DNA of 64,000 nt from Lysinibacillus sp. 2017 (GTDB lineage Bacteria; Bacillota; Bacilli; Bacillales_A; Planococcaceae), in NCBI RefSeq assembly GCF_003073375.1, contig NZ_CP029002.1, positions 1,784,001 to 1,848,000 of the forward strand. The letters are read 5' to 3'. Of the stretch, positions 7,801 to 17,510 are shown one piece after another. The notes under the pieces are model-generated. The model saw only the letters and a program-made list of their open reading frames with translations, ran no database searches and had not been told where the DNA came from. Every line of letters starts with the position of its first letter. The stretch's first letter is position 1. The translations under genes were made by a program, and so were the position numbers.

Positions 7801-8853
7801 ATGAAAACATATAAAATAGCGGTTATCCCAGGAGACGGAATTGGGAAGGAAGTTGTCCCAGCTGCGATTCAAGTATTAGAACAAGTTGCTAAAAACGATG
7901 GATCATTTCAATTTGAATGGACTTACTTTCCGTGGGGCTGTGATTATTATTTAGAAAACGGTGAGATGATGCCAAAGGACGGAATTGAAACACTTAAAAA
8001 GTTCGACCAAATATTTTTGGGTGCAGTGGGTATGCCAGAACAAGTTCCTGATCATATTTCTTTATGGGGATTACTCATCAAAATCCGTCGTGAAATGAAA
8101 CAAGCAATTAATGTACGACCAGCGAAATTATTAAAAGGACTTGATTCGCCGTTAAAAAACCCCAATAATTTTAATATTACAGTTGTAAGAGAAAACTCAG
8201 AAGGGGAGTATTCTGAAAGTGGCGGACGTATTCATCAAGGCCAAGATGAAATTGCTATACAAAATGCTATTTTTACGCGTAAAGCTACTGAGCGTGCGAT
8301 GCGCTATGCTTTTGAGTTAGCCAAGAATTCCCGTGGTCACGTAACGAGTGCAACAAAATCAAATGGCTTAACGTATTCAATGCCGTTTTGGGATGAAGTT
8401 TTTGCTGAAGTGAAACAAGATTACCTAGACATTGATACAGCGGTAAATCATATCGATGCATTGGCCGCGTTCTTTGTGATGAAGCCACATGTATTTGACG
8501 TTATTGTTGCTTCGAATTTATTTGGCGATATTTTAACAGATTTAGGTGGCGCTATCATGGGCAGTATTGGGATTGCACCAGCTGCGAATTTAAATATTGA
8601 ACGCGAATATCCATCCATGTTTGAACCGGTACACGGCTCAGCACCTGACATTGCAGGAAAAGGCATTGCCAACCCAATTGGTCAAATTTGGACCGGGAAA
8701 ATGATGCTTGATTTCTTAGGTCATCATGAAGCAGGTCAAAAAATGATGGATGCGATTGAAGCGACACTTGAGAAAGGTATTAAAACAGGTGATATTGGTG
8801 GAAGTTCGACAATGGAAGAAGTCGTAACCGAAATTTTAAAACAGTTAAACTAA
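7801..8853 (+). CDS. Tartrate / D-malate dehydrogenase (decarboxylating), YcsA-like
   Basis: This encodes 350 residues from the ATG at 7801 (GAAGGTG upstream); a longer frame to 7645 overlaps the dfrA terminator. It belongs to the beta-decarboxylating dehydrogenases with IDH and IPMDH: VIPGDGIGKEVVP at the N terminus, an RENSEGEYSESGGR phosphorylation-loop region and SNLFGDILTDLGG metal-binding Asp residues. GAVGMPEQVPDHISLWGLL and the RPAKLL segment are typical of TtuC/DmlA/YcsA. NAD-dependent oxidation of D-malate or tartrate is the likely reaction; the exact substrate cannot be told from sequence. Confidence 0.85.
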   Translation: MKTYKIAVIPGDGIGKEVVPAAIQVLEQVAKNDGSFQFEWTYFPWGCDYYLENGEMMPKDGIETLKKFDQIFLGAVGMPEQVPDHISLWGLLIKIRREMKQAINVRPAKLLKGLDSPLKNPNNFNITVVRENSEGEYSESGGRIHQGQDEIAIQNAIFTRKATERAMRYAFELAKNSRGHVTSATKSNGLTYSMPFWDEVFAEVKQDYLDIDTAVNHIDALAAFFVMKPHVFDVIVASNLFGDILTDLGGAIMGSIGIAPAANLNIEREYPSMFEPVHGSAPDIAGKGIANPIGQIWTGKMMLDFLGHHEAGQKMMDAIEATLEKGIKTGDIGGSSTMEEVVTEILKQLN

Positions 8854-9024
8854 TTTACTTTTCATGGACCCCTTCTCGGAGGATTATTTATAACACAATT
8901 AGGGGTACTGATCGCATTTAAAACAATCGGTCTCGGACTTATTATTATTGGTACCACTGGTATATTGCTGCGAAATTTCATCTGGAAGCAACAAAAACCG
9001 ACAACAGAACCAATTGTGGGATAA
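8854..9024 (+). pseudogene. C-terminal remnant of a multi-helix transporter
   Basis: Immediately after the dehydrogenase stop and in the same frame, 56 codons read FHGPLLGGLFITQLG, then a hydrophobic helix ending LLRNFIWKQQKP, and stop at 9024. This looks like the last two helices of an MFS-type permease (GPLLGG before the penultimate loop is typical). There is no start codon with a ribosome site; a GGAGG at 8879 is followed only by ATA. It is best read as a truncated relic, perhaps of a substrate transporter that once accompanied the dehydrogenase. Confidence 0.5.
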
Positions 9025-9043
9025 TTAATAGAATTCCTCAAAC

Positions 9044-9087
9044 AAAAACATCTCTCCTTTAAGTAATCCTTGAGGAAAGATGTTTTT
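9044..9087. terminator. Bidirectional terminator between the transporter relic and trhA
   Basis: AAAAACATC pairs with GATGTTTTT, extended by an imperfect CTCCTT/AAGGA-type inner stem. It lies 39 bases past the trhA stop on minus and has T runs on both sides. Confidence 0.75.
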
Positions 9088-9125
9088 AATTAAACTATTA
9101 TAAAAATTTGCGAACTCTATTTTGA

Positions 9126-9767
9126 TTATAAATAGAAATATACACAACCGACAATACATCCACAACCTGCAATGACAAATAAGTGCCAAATTGCATGATT
9201 GTATGGCAAACGTGTCCAAGCATAAAAAATCGCACCAAATGTAAATAATAAGCCACCTGCTAGTAAAAGCATAAAACCGTCCATTGTTAAGTAGGTGATT
9301 AACGGTCTAATCATAATAATAATTAACCAACCCATGATGATATATAAAAGTAATGAGAACTTTTCGAATCGGTGGATAAACAAGCATTTAAATATGACAC
9401 CAAAAATAGCAATGCTCCAAATAATACATAGCATAACAATGCCAAGCGTCCCTCCGATAGCAATAAGTAAAAAGGGAGTATATGTACCAGCGATTAAAAT
9501 ATATATCGATGAATGATCTAAAATAGAAAAAAACCGTTTATATTTCTCGGGAACACTATGTAAAAGTGTTGACATTAAAAATAATAGTATAAGTGAAGTA
9601 CTAAAAATGGAAAATGAAGTGATTTGTGCTGCCGAACCATTTAAAGCAGCATAAACAATTAAATAACAACTAATCGGAATACTTATAAGTAATCCTAATC
9701 CGTGTGTTAGGGCATTCCAATGTTCTTCATGTTTGTTTTTATAATCAAAAGCTTGTGATGTTTGCAA
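9126..9767 (-). CDS. trhA: Hemolysin III / PAQR-family membrane homeostasis protein TrhA
   Basis: This encodes 213 residues starting at a TTG with AAAGGAGCG upstream. It has seven predicted transmembrane helices. The family metal-site residues are present: NALTHGLG near the N terminus, STLLHS, LDHSSIYILIAGTYTPF, and the C-terminal HAIWHLFV with paired His. It is related to B. subtilis YplQ and to adiponectin receptors. Work on bacterial TrhA links it to membrane lipid fluidity; it is not an established toxin despite the old name. Confidence 0.88.
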   Translation of the reverse strand: MQTSQAFDYKNKHEEHWNALTHGLGLLISIPISCYLIVYAALNGSAAQITSFSIFSTSLILLFLMSTLLHSVPEKYKRFFSILDHSSIYILIAGTYTPFLLIAIGGTLGIVMLCIIWSIAIFGVIFKCLFIHRFEKFSLLLYIIMGWLIIIMIRPLITYLTMDGFMLLLAGGLLFTFGAIFYAWTRLPYNHAIWHLFVIAGCGCIVGCVYFYL

Positions 9768-9826
9768 ATTGTTTCACGCTCCTTTATTTATTTTAGTATA
9801 GTTTATAGAGGGGATTAACACGATTG

Positions 9827-9906
9827 CATTATGTCATAATGTTATTCTAGAATATGTCATGTTTGTTACATGATAAATACATTCTTCTGACAATGACAAA
9901 TGTCAT
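9827..9906. promoter_or_regulatory. Cluster of TGTCAT palindromes between trhA and degV
   Basis: The 200-base divergent intergenic region holds CATTATG-T-CATAATG (9827-9841, perfect 7+7), an ATGTCATG ... CATGATAA imperfect dyad (near 9854-9875), and ATGACA-AA-TGTCAT (9893-9906, perfect 6+6). TGTCAT recurs in all three. Their position upstream of both genes suggests operators of one regulator. Confidence 0.4.
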
Positions 9907-9968
9907 ATTGGTAAAAAATTGATCTTTCATTATAATAGAAAGTAAGATATAAAAAGGATGTGTAGGCA

Positions 9969-10814
9969 TTGGTTCAAATTCATATCGTTACAGATTCAAC
10001 TTGTGATTTAACAGATGAAGAAATTAAAAAGCATAATATTCATGTCGTTCCATTAACAGTACAAATTAACGGAGAGCTCTATACCGATCGCGTTAATTTA
10101 CAACCAGATCAATTTATTGAATTAATGAAGGGTGCAGCAGAACTTCCAAAAAGTTCGCAACCTGCGCCAGGTGTCTTTAAAGAAGTATTTGATGAGTTAG
10201 GTAAAGACGGTTCTCAAGTAATTTCAATACATATGACGGGTAGTATGAGTGGAACATCTCAATCTGCAGCTCAAGCGGCGGAAATGTCAGATTCTGATGT
10301 GACAGTTATTGACTCACGTTATATTGCCTTTGGATTAGCATTCCAATTACGTGAAGCCATTCGTTTACGTGATGCTGGGGCTACAGTTGAGGAAATCGTA
10401 GCAGGGGTTAACAAAGTACGTGAAAATACGCGCCTATTTGTTGTTTTAGATACATTAGAAAACATGGTCAAGGGTGGACGTATCGGTAAAGGGAAGGCAG
10501 TAGTTAGTTCTTTACTAAACATTAAACCTATTGGACACTTAGACATTGGTGAAGTAACAATTTGTGCTAAACCACGTAGTTACAAACAAATCATTAAATT
10601 TTTAATGGGCGAGTTTTTAAAAGATACTGCTGGTAAAACAGTAAAATCTGTTGGTATTTCCCATGCTAACGCAATGGATACATTAGTAAACCCGTTAATC
10701 GAGCAATTAAAAGCTGCTGGATATAATGGTGAAGTTGAAATTGCATTTACATCACCCGTTATTAGTACACATACAGGTGAAGGTGCCATTGGCTTTATGT
10801 ATTACACAGAATAA
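9969..10814 (+). CDS. DegV/FakB-family fatty-acid-binding protein
   Basis: This encodes 281 residues, TTG start with AAAGGATG upstream. It opens with the family's IVTDSTCDL motif and contains SQPAPGVFKEVF, a TGSMSGTSQSA lipid-contacting loop and the MVKGGRIGKG segment. The family binds one fatty acid in a buried tunnel; FakB members present it to the kinase FakA for phosphorylation and entry into phospholipid synthesis. No fakA lies nearby. A fatty-acid role would fit the neighbouring membrane-homeostasis gene trhA, but that link is inference. Confidence 0.88.
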   Translation: MVQIHIVTDSTCDLTDEEIKKHNIHVVPLTVQINGELYTDRVNLQPDQFIELMKGAAELPKSSQPAPGVFKEVFDELGKDGSQVISIHMTGSMSGTSQSAAQAAEMSDSDVTVIDSRYIAFGLAFQLREAIRLRDAGATVEEIVAGVNKVRENTRLFVVLDTLENMVKGGRIGKGKAVVSSLLNIKPIGHLDIGEVTICAKPRSYKQIIKFLMGEFLKDTAGKTVKSVGISHANAMDTLVNPLIEQLKAAGYNGEVEIAFTSPVISTHTGEGAIGFMYYTE

Positions 10815-10824
10815 TTTTCAATCG

Positions 10825-10869
10825 AAAACCATGGGACGAATCAAACATTCGTTGCGTGGTTTCTTTTTT
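10825..10869 (+). terminator. Intrinsic terminator after degV
   Basis: AAAACCA and TGGTT close a stem with inner CGAAT/ATTCG, followed by TCTTTTTT. Confidence 0.75.
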
Positions 10870-10970
10870 GTTTAAATGTATCAAAAGTTATTGAAATTGA
10901 AGTCGTTCTATATCGCAATTGCCCTTAAATATCTTATAATAGAATAATAAAGAAATGAAGGGGATATTGT

Positions 10971-11900
10971 ATGTGGTGGCGATACTTACTAAGCATTGTT
11001 TTAGTAATAATTTTAGCAGGGTGTTCAGTTACAATTGACCCGCAAAAAGATGTGAAAGAAGAAAATAACGCAAACGAAGAAAACAATGCGCAACCTGAAG
11101 TAAGTCAAGAAATAGAAAGTAAATCTGAGGAAAAATCATCCGAAGGTCTCTTAGATATTTTAAGTGATGTGTTTAGGCTTAATTGGACTTCTCGAAAAGA
11201 TACGAATGCCCAGGATATCTACTATTTAGCACTTGGTGACTCGTTAACACGCGGTGTTGGTGATGAATTAAAAAATTACGGCTATACAATTCGTTTGCAA
11301 GAACAATTGGAAAAATGGCCAATGATTAAGTCTATAGAACTAGATAATCGTGGCAAAAATGGCCGTCGAAGTGATCAACTATTAGCGCTATTGCAAAAAG
11401 GACATTATGATGAGGAAGTTGAAAAGGCCAACCTCATTACAATGACACTTGGCGGTAATGATGTAATGAAAATCGTGAAGAAAAATTTATTTTCACTAGA
11501 TAAAAAACTCTTCGATAAAGAATTACCGAAATTTATGGCGCGTTATGATGAAATTTTAAAAGAAATTCGAATAAAAAATCCAGATGCACCGATTATTGTC
11601 ATTGGTTTTTATAATCCATTTTCAATCATTGTCGATGAAGTAACACCATTTGAACCAATTATTTCCGAATGGAATGCGGAAATTGAAAAATTAGCTGAGA
11701 CGGATGGAAATGCATGCTTTGTGCCAGTGGAGGATTTATTTACATCGAATGAGGATATGGTATATCATGTAGACTTCTTTCATCCGAATAGCACAGGTTA
11801 TGAGCGCATGACAAACCGCATAATAGAAACGATGCAGTCATGTAATATCGAGCAGATGTCAGATGGTTTAATCGGAATTGAGGAGTGGGAACATGAATAA
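10971..11900 (+). CDS. ypmR: SGNH/GDSL-type lipoprotein hydrolase (YpmR-like)
   Basis: This encodes 309 residues. The signal peptide ends in the lipobox LAGC (Cys about residue 18), so it is a lipoprotein on the outer face of the membrane. An acidic Asn/Glu-rich linker follows, then the SGNH domain: block I LALGDSLTRGVGD (nucleophile Ser), block III GGNDV (oxyanion Asn) and block V DFFHPN (Asp-x-x-His). It resembles B. subtilis YpmR. The substrate is unknown. It overlaps ypmS by eight bases, so the two are translated together. Confidence 0.87.
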   Translation: MWWRYLLSIVLVIILAGCSVTIDPQKDVKEENNANEENNAQPEVSQEIESKSEEKSSEGLLDILSDVFRLNWTSRKDTNAQDIYYLALGDSLTRGVGDELKNYGYTIRLQEQLEKWPMIKSIELDNRGKNGRRSDQLLALLQKGHYDEEVEKANLITMTLGGNDVMKIVKKNLFSLDKKLFDKELPKFMARYDEILKEIRIKNPDAPIIVIGFYNPFSIIVDEVTPFEPIISEWNAEIEKLAETDGNACFVPVEDLFTSNEDMVYHVDFFHPNSTGYERMTNRIIETMQSCNIEQMSDGLIGIEEWEHE

Positions 11901-12465
11901 GTGGAAAGTAGCCTTTTTAGTATTGGCAGGGGCGCTTCTTATTGCAATTGTTGCTGTTTTTTATCTTGCAACATCAAATACAAAACAAGCAATTATAAGT
12001 GACCCGATACCACTTGAAGGAAATGTGTTGTCAGTTGAGACAACCGCAAAGGAATTTGAATCAATAGCAAAACAATATTTAAGTGCGGCTTTAAATAATT
12101 CTGCATTACCCGTGGAGCTTGCTGTTGAAGATAAAATTTATTTGTACAGTACATTAACAGTATTTAATGTAGAAGTACCGATTCAAATGGATTTTCAACC
12201 AATTGTAAGTGATGGTAATATTATTTTAGAACAAGAAGCGGTACACGTTGGAAAAATAAATATTCAACCAAAAGCCGTATTGAAGATAATGAAAGATTCA
12301 GTAGATTTCCCATCATGGATAATCGTCCAACCGAACGAGGAAGAGATTTACGTTGATCTATCACGTATAAATATTGCCAGTGGCTCACGAGTACGTGCGA
12401 AGGAAATTGATTTAGCAAATGACAAAATTGTATTAGAAGTTGTCATTCCAAATGAATTAAACTAA
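11893..12465 (+). CDS. ypmS: YpmS-like membrane-anchored protein (DUF2140)
   Basis: This encodes 190 residues from the ATG at 11893 (GAGGAGTGGG upstream, inside the end of ypmR). It has one N-terminal membrane helix (residues 5-27), and the rest is extracytoplasmic and mostly beta. The conserved features are a [15 protein letters not shown] strand pair and the [19 protein letters not shown] segment. The function is unknown, but the constant pairing with ypmR in Bacillales suggests a shared envelope task. Confidence 0.82.
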   Translation: MNKWKVAFLVLAGALLIAIVAVFYLATSNTKQAIISDPIPLEGNVLSVETTAKEFESIAKQYLSAALNNSALPVELAVEDKIYLYSTLTVFNVEVPIQMDFQPIVSDGNIILEQEAVHVGKINIQPKAVLKIMKDSVDFPSWIIVQPNEEEIYVDLSRINIASGSRVRAKEIDLANDKIVLEVVIPNELN

Positions 12466-12478
12466 GGGGGAATTGTCT

Positions 12479-13009
12479 ATGTCATTACAAAAAGCGACAT
12501 TTGCAGGCGGCTGCTTTTGGTGTATGGTAAAACCATTTGATACACAGCCAGGCATTATCGACGTCGTATCAGGTTATACAGGGGGCCATGTAGAAAATCC
12601 AACGTATGAGCAAGTTTGTAGTGAAATGACTGGTCATTTAGAAGCTGTTCAAATCACATTCGATTCAGAAATTTATTCATACGAGAAATTAGTCGAGCTT
12701 TACTTTACGCTAATCGACCCAACGGATGCAGGTGGTCAATTTTTTGATCGTGGTGAATCGTATACAACCGCTATTTTTTATCATGATGAGGTTCAGAAGC
12801 AAATTGCAGAAGATTCAAAGGCTCATCTTGAAACAAGTGGGAAATTCCATGCACCAATTGCTGTAAAAATCTTACCAGCAAAACCTTTTTATCCTGCAGA
12901 AGACTATCACCAACATTACTATAAAAAAAATCCAGCCCATTATGAGCGCTACTCAATTGGATCAGGACGCGCGGGTTTTATCGAACAGAATTGGGGGAGT
13001 AAAAAATGA
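12479..13009 (+). CDS. msrA: Peptide methionine-S-sulfoxide reductase MsrA
   Basis: This encodes 176 residues from the ATG at 12479 (AAGGGGG upstream; a TTG at 12473 is too close). The active-site motif GCFWC is at residues 10-14, with GYTGG and the [16 protein letters not shown] C-terminal segment. It reduces the S epimer of methionine sulfoxide using thioredoxin. Its last four bases overlap the start of msrB (ATGA), so both epimer-specific enzymes come from one message. Confidence 0.95.
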   Translation: MSLQKATFAGGCFWCMVKPFDTQPGIIDVVSGYTGGHVENPTYEQVCSEMTGHLEAVQITFDSEIYSYEKLVELYFTLIDPTDAGGQFFDRGESYTTAIFYHDEVQKQIAEDSKAHLETSGKFHAPIAVKILPAKPFYPAEDYHQHYYKKNPAHYERYSIGSGRAGFIEQNWGSKK

Positions 13010-13434
13010 ATAAAGAAGAACGTTTAAAACAGTTAACTGAACTGCAATATTATGTGACTCAAGAAAAGGGGACTGAACAACCATTCCGTAACGAATTTGA
13101 TGATCATTTTGAAGAGGGAATCTATGTAGATATCGTATCAGGTAAACCACTTTTTAGCTCAAAAGATAAGTATAATTCAGGATGCGGTTGGCCGGCTTTT
13201 ACAAAGCCAGTGGAAAAACAAGAGGTAACGGAGATTTTTGACACGTCTCATGGCATGCGTCGTGTTGAAGTGCGTAGTTCATCAGCGGATTCTCATTTAG
13301 GCCATGTTTTTCCAGATGGTCCTCGTGAACTAGGTGGAATGCGTTACTGCATTAACTCGGCAGCATTACGTTTCGTACCAGTAGATAAATTAGAAGAAGA
13401 GGGTTACGGAGACTATTTGGCTTTATTTAAATAA
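13006..13434 (+). CDS. msrB: Peptide methionine-R-sulfoxide reductase MsrB (zinc-free type)
   Basis: This encodes 142 residues. It reduces the R epimer of methionine sulfoxide. SGCGWPAF carries the resolving Cys, and [11 protein letters not shown] and [11 protein letters not shown] carry the catalytic Cys. The two CxxC zinc pairs found in E. coli MsrB are replaced by non-Cys residues (IVSG and SSSAD at those places), so this is the form without the structural zinc. It is translationally coupled to msrA and followed by a terminator. Confidence 0.95.
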   Translation: MNKEERLKQLTELQYYVTQEKGTEQPFRNEFDDHFEEGIYVDIVSGKPLFSSKDKYNSGCGWPAFTKPVEKQEVTEIFDTSHGMRRVEVRSSSADSHLGHVFPDGPRELGGMRYCINSAALRFVPVDKLEEEGYGDYLALFK

Positions 13435-13436
13435 TT

Positions 13437-13478
13437 AAAAACACAACTTGCGTATAAATGTGCAAGTTGTGTTTTTTT
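13437..13478 (+). terminator. Intrinsic terminator after msrB
   Basis: A 14-bp stem AAAACACAACTTGC with its complement ends in seven T residues. Confidence 0.85.
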
Positions 13479-13508
13479 ATAGGAAATTATTTGTTCATAA
13501 AATTGTGG

Positions 13509-15299
13509 CTAAATTTTAAATTCATTAACGACACTGCGTAAATCATCCGCTTGTGCTGCAAGTTCTACTGCGGATGCATTAATTTCTTCCATTGAAGCAG
13601 AACCTTGAGAAGCTGCAGCTGCACTACGTTCCGTATTTTCAGCTGTATTATTCGCAATCGTGGATACTTCAATGAACGATACGGTTACGTCATGACTATT
13701 CGTTAAGGTTTGTTCAATTTGTCCAACCATATGCGTTAAGATATCTGATGTTTTTTGAGTTTGAGCTAAAATATTTTGTAAAGAAGCTGTCGTTTCATTT
13801 GTAACTTCAACGCCACGTATAACCTTTTGAACGCCTGTTGAATTTTGCATGATAATCGACTGGACTTCATTTTGAATGGAGCCTACTATGCTAGAAACTT
13901 CTTTTGCAGCAGTTTGTGATTGCTCTGCTAGCTTACGAACTTCATCAGCTACAACGGCAAACCCTTTTCCATGTTCGCCAGCACGCGCAGCTTCAATCGA
14001 TGCATTTAATGCCAGTAAATTAGTTTGATCAGCAATTGCTGTAATCGTATTAATAATCGATGTAATATTTGCTGATTTGCGACCAAGCTTTTCAACGGTT
14101 GCTGACGTACTTGCCATTGTTTCCTCAATATCTAACATAACATTAGATGATTGTGTTACAGAGTTACTGCCAATTTGCGCCGCATGTTGCATTTCACCAG
14201 CTGCTTGTTGAACCTCTAACGCTTTTTCATTTAAATCATGCATCGATTGGTCTAATTTTTGCATTTCGTTGGCAGCGTATTCGATGCTTGATATAATTTG
14301 TGTACTATCCTGCGCAATATCCTGAGTAGAGTTTGCAATAGAGTCGATTGTTCGTGCATTTTCATCCGCTAATGTCATGAGTTCTCGTGAGCTCCCTGAA
14401 ACATTTTCAGCCAAATTTGAAACGCGTTTTACTAATGATGAAATCGAATCGATTAACACGTTTGTGGAATCGGCAATTTGAGCAAACTCATCTTTTGTTT
14501 TAATATGGACACGACGCGTTAAATCACCACCAGCTTGTGCAATATCTAAAATGGAGTGATTAATCGCACGTGTGTTACGTCGAATCGATTTAGATAAGTT
14601 GTAACCAAGTGAAATCGTGAGAATCATTGCGATTCCTGCTAGAACAAAGAAGGACACTTTTGATGCTAAGGCAAACGCTTCTAGTTCTTTAATGGATTCT
14701 TCATTATTTGACTCCAAAAGTTGAATTAGTTTGTTCGTATTTTCGTCAATATGATTTTTGATATTTTGACCGCCACTTGATTTGAAGTACCTTGCCGCAT
14801 CTTCATAGCCATAATTTTGACGAACATCAATCGTTTTACTAGAATAAGACACATAATTCACGTAAAATTGCTGAATCAGTGCTAAAGTGTTGGATTCTTC
14901 TTCACGATTCTTAAGAGATGCTTCGACTGTTGATAAATTACCATCGATTAGTTCTTTTGTGTCATTATACATCTGTAAATATTTTTTTTCTCCAGTAATC
15001 AAATACGTTTGCTCGTGACTAGATAGTTTGGCAATATCACTTGCTAAATTGTTGATGAGCATTTGTTCCTTTAAGTTCTCATCAGCAAAATCTCGTAGGC
15101 TCTTTTGCAAATTCGTTATGTTAATATAAGATAGAATTTGCATACATAAAATGATAGCCATTAATACTGAGAAGCTTAAGATGATTCTTCCCCGAATTAA
15201 ATGGAGAAATTTAAAAGAAACCTTTGCGTTTTTAGATTTATTTCTGTCTTTATTTGCTATGCGTTTGTTTTTAGCTCTTTTAAACAAATAAATCACCAC
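13509..15299 (-). CDS. Methyl-accepting chemotaxis protein with CHASE3-like sensor
   Basis: This encodes up to 596 residues. The start is uncertain: a GTG at 15299, or a TTG at 15287 that sits better behind AAGTGGTG. A basic N-terminal tail is followed by TM1 (about 38-60), a helical extracytoplasmic region (61-208) with [17 protein letters not shown] resembling CHASE3, TM2 (211-233), HAMP (to about 290) and a long signalling domain with the hairpin tip [25 protein letters not shown]. It feeds CheA/CheW; no che genes are nearby. The ligand is unknown. Confidence 0.9.
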   Translation of the reverse strand: MVIYLFKRAKNKRIANKDRNKSKNAKVSFKFLHLIRGRIILSFSVLMAIILCMQILSYINITNLQKSLRDFADENLKEQMLINNLASDIAKLSSHEQTYLITGEKKYLQMYNDTKELIDGNLSTVEASLKNREEESNTLALIQQFYVNYVSYSSKTIDVRQNYGYEDAARYFKSSGGQNIKNHIDENTNKLIQLLESNNEESIKELEAFALASKVSFFVLAGIAMILTISLGYNLSKSIRRNTRAINHSILDIAQAGGDLTRRVHIKTKDEFAQIADSTNVLIDSISSLVKRVSNLAENVSGSSRELMTLADENARTIDSIANSTQDIAQDSTQIISSIEYAANEMQKLDQSMHDLNEKALEVQQAAGEMQHAAQIGSNSVTQSSNVMLDIEETMASTSATVEKLGRKSANITSIINTITAIADQTNLLALNASIEAARAGEHGKGFAVVADEVRKLAEQSQTAAKEVSSIVGSIQNEVQSIIMQNSTGVQKVIRGVEVTNETTASLQNILAQTQKTSDILTHMVGQIEQTLTNSHDVTVSFIEVSTIANNTAENTERSAAAASQGSASMEEINASAVELAAQADDLRSVVNEFKI

Positions 15300-15389
15300 T
15301 TTCTGAAAAATCAGTATTTTATTATTTTACTACATAAATAGTATATTTTACACCAAAAATTGTAAAATAAATAAATTGGAGGATTTGTA

Positions 15390-15614
15390 TTGAAAAAATC
15401 ATTTTATCATTATGTTCAAACATTCAGAGGAGGAGAATGGTCTGATAACAAAGTACAATTTGCGGAAAGTATGTTGATTGATCATGCATTTCCTAAAACA
15501 TCGGATGACTTTTATGAGCTTTCAAACTATATTGAATTGCAATCAAATGAGTATTTAACAGCAACAACATTTGATGAGTTGTGGGCTTTATATGAAGTAA
15601 AGTATAAAAATTAA
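15390..15614 (+). CDS. yozE: YozE family protein (UPF0346)
   Basis: This encodes 74 residues, TTG start with GGAGGA nine bases upstream. It follows the YozE pattern from end to end: [12 protein letters not shown] near the N terminus, [19 protein letters not shown], and a final FDELWALYE helix. It is a small all-helical cytoplasmic protein of unknown function. Confidence 0.85.
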   Translation: MKKSFYHYVQTFRGGEWSDNKVQFAESMLIDHAFPKTSDDFYELSNYIELQSNEYLTATTFDELWALYEVKYKN

Positions 15615-15764
15615 AATTAAAATTAATAGAATTTCTAATTATTTATTAGGGTAAGTTGAAGGAGTGCTAAAAACGCTTCAAATATATTTGTCTATTAAGG
15701 TAATAAATTCATAAAATTGCATAATTTTTGCTATTGAAGGACGTCTAACGATTGAATATTTATA

Positions 15765-15778
15765 CGAAAACGTTTACA
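15765..15778. promoter_or_regulatory. Candidate cre (CcpA) site upstream of deoD
   Basis: CGAAAACGTTTACA matches the cre consensus TGWAANCGNTNWCA at 13 of 14 positions, 36 bases before the deoD start. This suggests carbon catabolite control of nucleoside use. The promoter elements around it are not clear. Confidence 0.5.
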
Positions 15779-15813
15779 ATCTAAAAGAATCAAGATGAAA
15801 AGAGGTTTTATTT

Positions 15814-16521
15814 ATGAGCGTTCACATTAATGCTAAACAAGGCGAAATCGCAGAAATCGTATTATTACCAGGAGATCCATTACGCGCTAAATACATTGCA
15901 GAAACATTTTTAGAAGATGTAGTGCAATATAATGAAGTACGTAACATTTTCGGTTATACAGGTACGTACAAAGGTAAACGCGTTTCGGTACAAGGTACAG
16001 GAATGGGTGTTCCATCAATTTCGATTTACGCAACTGAATTAATGCAAGAATACGGAGTTCAAAAATTAATCCGTGTGGGTACTTGCGGTGCTATTCAAAA
16101 AGACGTAAAAGTTCGTGACGTAATTATCGCACAAACGTCTTCAACAGACTCTAACTTAAACCGTGTAATCTTTGGTGGTACTATTGATTACGCACCAACA
16201 GCTGACTTTGATCTATTATTAAAAGCATACAACGCTGCAAAAGAAGCTAACTTAAACGTACGTGTTGGTAACATCTTCACAGCGGATATGTTCTATTCTG
16301 ACGAAGCTCAAAACGAAAAATTAGCTCAATACGGTGTATTAGCAGTAGAAATGGAAACTTCTGCACTTTATACATTAGCTGCAAAATTTGGTCGTCAAGC
16401 TCTTACAGTATTAACAGTTTCTGACCACATCTTAACAGGTGAAGTAACAACATCAGAAGAACGTCAAACTACTTTTAATGACATGATGGTAATCGCGTTA
16501 GAAGCTGCGATTCAAGAGTAA
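15814..16521 (+). CDS. deoD: Purine-nucleoside phosphorylase, DeoD type
   Basis: This encodes 235 residues, ATG with AAGAGG upstream. It is a hexameric PNP that splits purine (deoxy)nucleosides with phosphate. [13 protein letters not shown] (phosphate-binding), [24 protein letters not shown] and [17 protein letters not shown] are the family landmarks, with the general-acid Asp in VSDHI. Codon use is more optimised than in its neighbours, as expected for a well-expressed gene. A cre-like site lies just upstream and a terminator follows. Confidence 0.96.
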   Translation: MSVHINAKQGEIAEIVLLPGDPLRAKYIAETFLEDVVQYNEVRNIFGYTGTYKGKRVSVQGTGMGVPSISIYATELMQEYGVQKLIRVGTCGAIQKDVKVRDVIIAQTSSTDSNLNRVIFGGTIDYAPTADFDLLLKAYNAAKEANLNVRVGNIFTADMFYSDEAQNEKLAQYGVLAVEMETSALYTLAAKFGRQALTVLTVSDHILTGEVTTSEERQTTFNDMMVIALEAAIQE

Positions 16522-16532
16522 GACAATTAATT

Positions 16533-16572
16533 TAAGCGAGTATCCTTTTAATAGGGTACTCGCTTTTCTTTT
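16533..16572 (+). terminator. Intrinsic terminator after deoD
   Basis: AAGCGAGTA pairs with TACTCGCTT, with one bulge and CC/GG inside, then TTCTTTT. Confidence 0.8.
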
Positions 16573-16664
16573 AGTTTAGTACATATCTAGTTATTGCTAC
16601 AAAATTCAAATCTTACACGTAATTTATGTCTAAAAGAATACTATTAAAAGCATATAGACACCGT

Positions 16665-17420
16665 TTAATGACTACTTTTACGAACGACATTAGGAACTTG
16701 TTTATACGTTTCAAATAGTGAAACAATCAACAAACTAATAAGAGCACTATCAATCATCCGCACGACAAGTATACCGTAAGCATGAATCGAAACCCTATCA
16801 AGCACAATCCACAAGCTAAACAATATGAACGACAAAACCGCAATTTGCATCCAATAGCGCCATTTTTTCAAGGGATACACACTATTTTTTCGTTTGTTTT
16901 TTCTAGCATTAAAGAACATGTACAAAAAAATCGTACAAATTCCAACTAAGGTACTTCCATGCTGGAACAGCTTATACAGTGGTATCGTAACTCCAAAAAT
17001 AGAAAATTGGTACGTAAATAAAGAAAAGCTACGGACTATCCTTCCACCGGCATGCGTAAACGAATCCCAGGCAACATGCGTGAACATGCCAAATAAAGCA
17101 CTATATAAAAACACGAACCAGCTTACAAACTTCGGAGAATGCTTTTTATGTACAGCTGGTATTTGTAAAATCGTAGGCAAATTAGCATTTAATACTTCAT
17201 GGATAAACCATTTATATAAAAAATATACGATGATAACGATGGGTAAATTAAATGTAATAAAGCCTATATACGTATGGCCAATTTCTGCAGAGGGCTTGCC
17301 TTTCAAAAAATATTCGAAATCAGGCGCCATACTTCCAAGCACTAATGCTGAAAAATTGATATAGCTACTGTTTCGAGAAAAGGGTAATACTACAGCTGGA
17401 TGGGCGAATGTAAGTGGCAT
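16665..17420 (-). CDS. DUF4184 family membrane protein
   Basis: This encodes 251 residues from the ATG at 17420; GAAGGAG lies nine bases before it, while the ATG at 17429 abuts that site. It opens MPLTFAHPAVVLPF and contains LGSMAPDFEYFL and GMFTHVAWDSFTHAGG, the His/Asp signature of DUF4184, plus four to six membrane helices. The pattern resembles zinc-dependent membrane hydrolases (the YdjM/LrgB-unrelated metal-hydrolase superfamily), but no reaction is known for this family. Confidence 0.78.
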   Translation of the reverse strand: MPLTFAHPAVVLPFSRNSSYINFSALVLGSMAPDFEYFLKGKPSAEIGHTYIGFITFNLPIVIIVYFLYKWFIHEVLNANLPTILQIPAVHKKHSPKFVSWFVFLYSALFGMFTHVAWDSFTHAGGRIVRSFSLFTYQFSIFGVTIPLYKLFQHGSTLVGICTIFLYMFFNARKNKRKNSVYPLKKWRYWMQIAVLSFILFSLWIVLDRVSIHAYGILVVRMIDSALISLLIVSLFETYKQVPNVVRKSSH

Positions 17421-17510
17421 TTGCAGCATCTCCTTCGTTTTAATTTGGCGTTCAGCGAGTTATCCGTGCCTTATCATTTCGATACGTCTCATTGAACTTA
17501 TTGATGCGTG

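Noticed and set aside
16894-17364. 156-codon plus-strand frame opposite the DUF4184 gene
   Set aside because: It is antisense to a gene with a clear family match and has no ribosome site.
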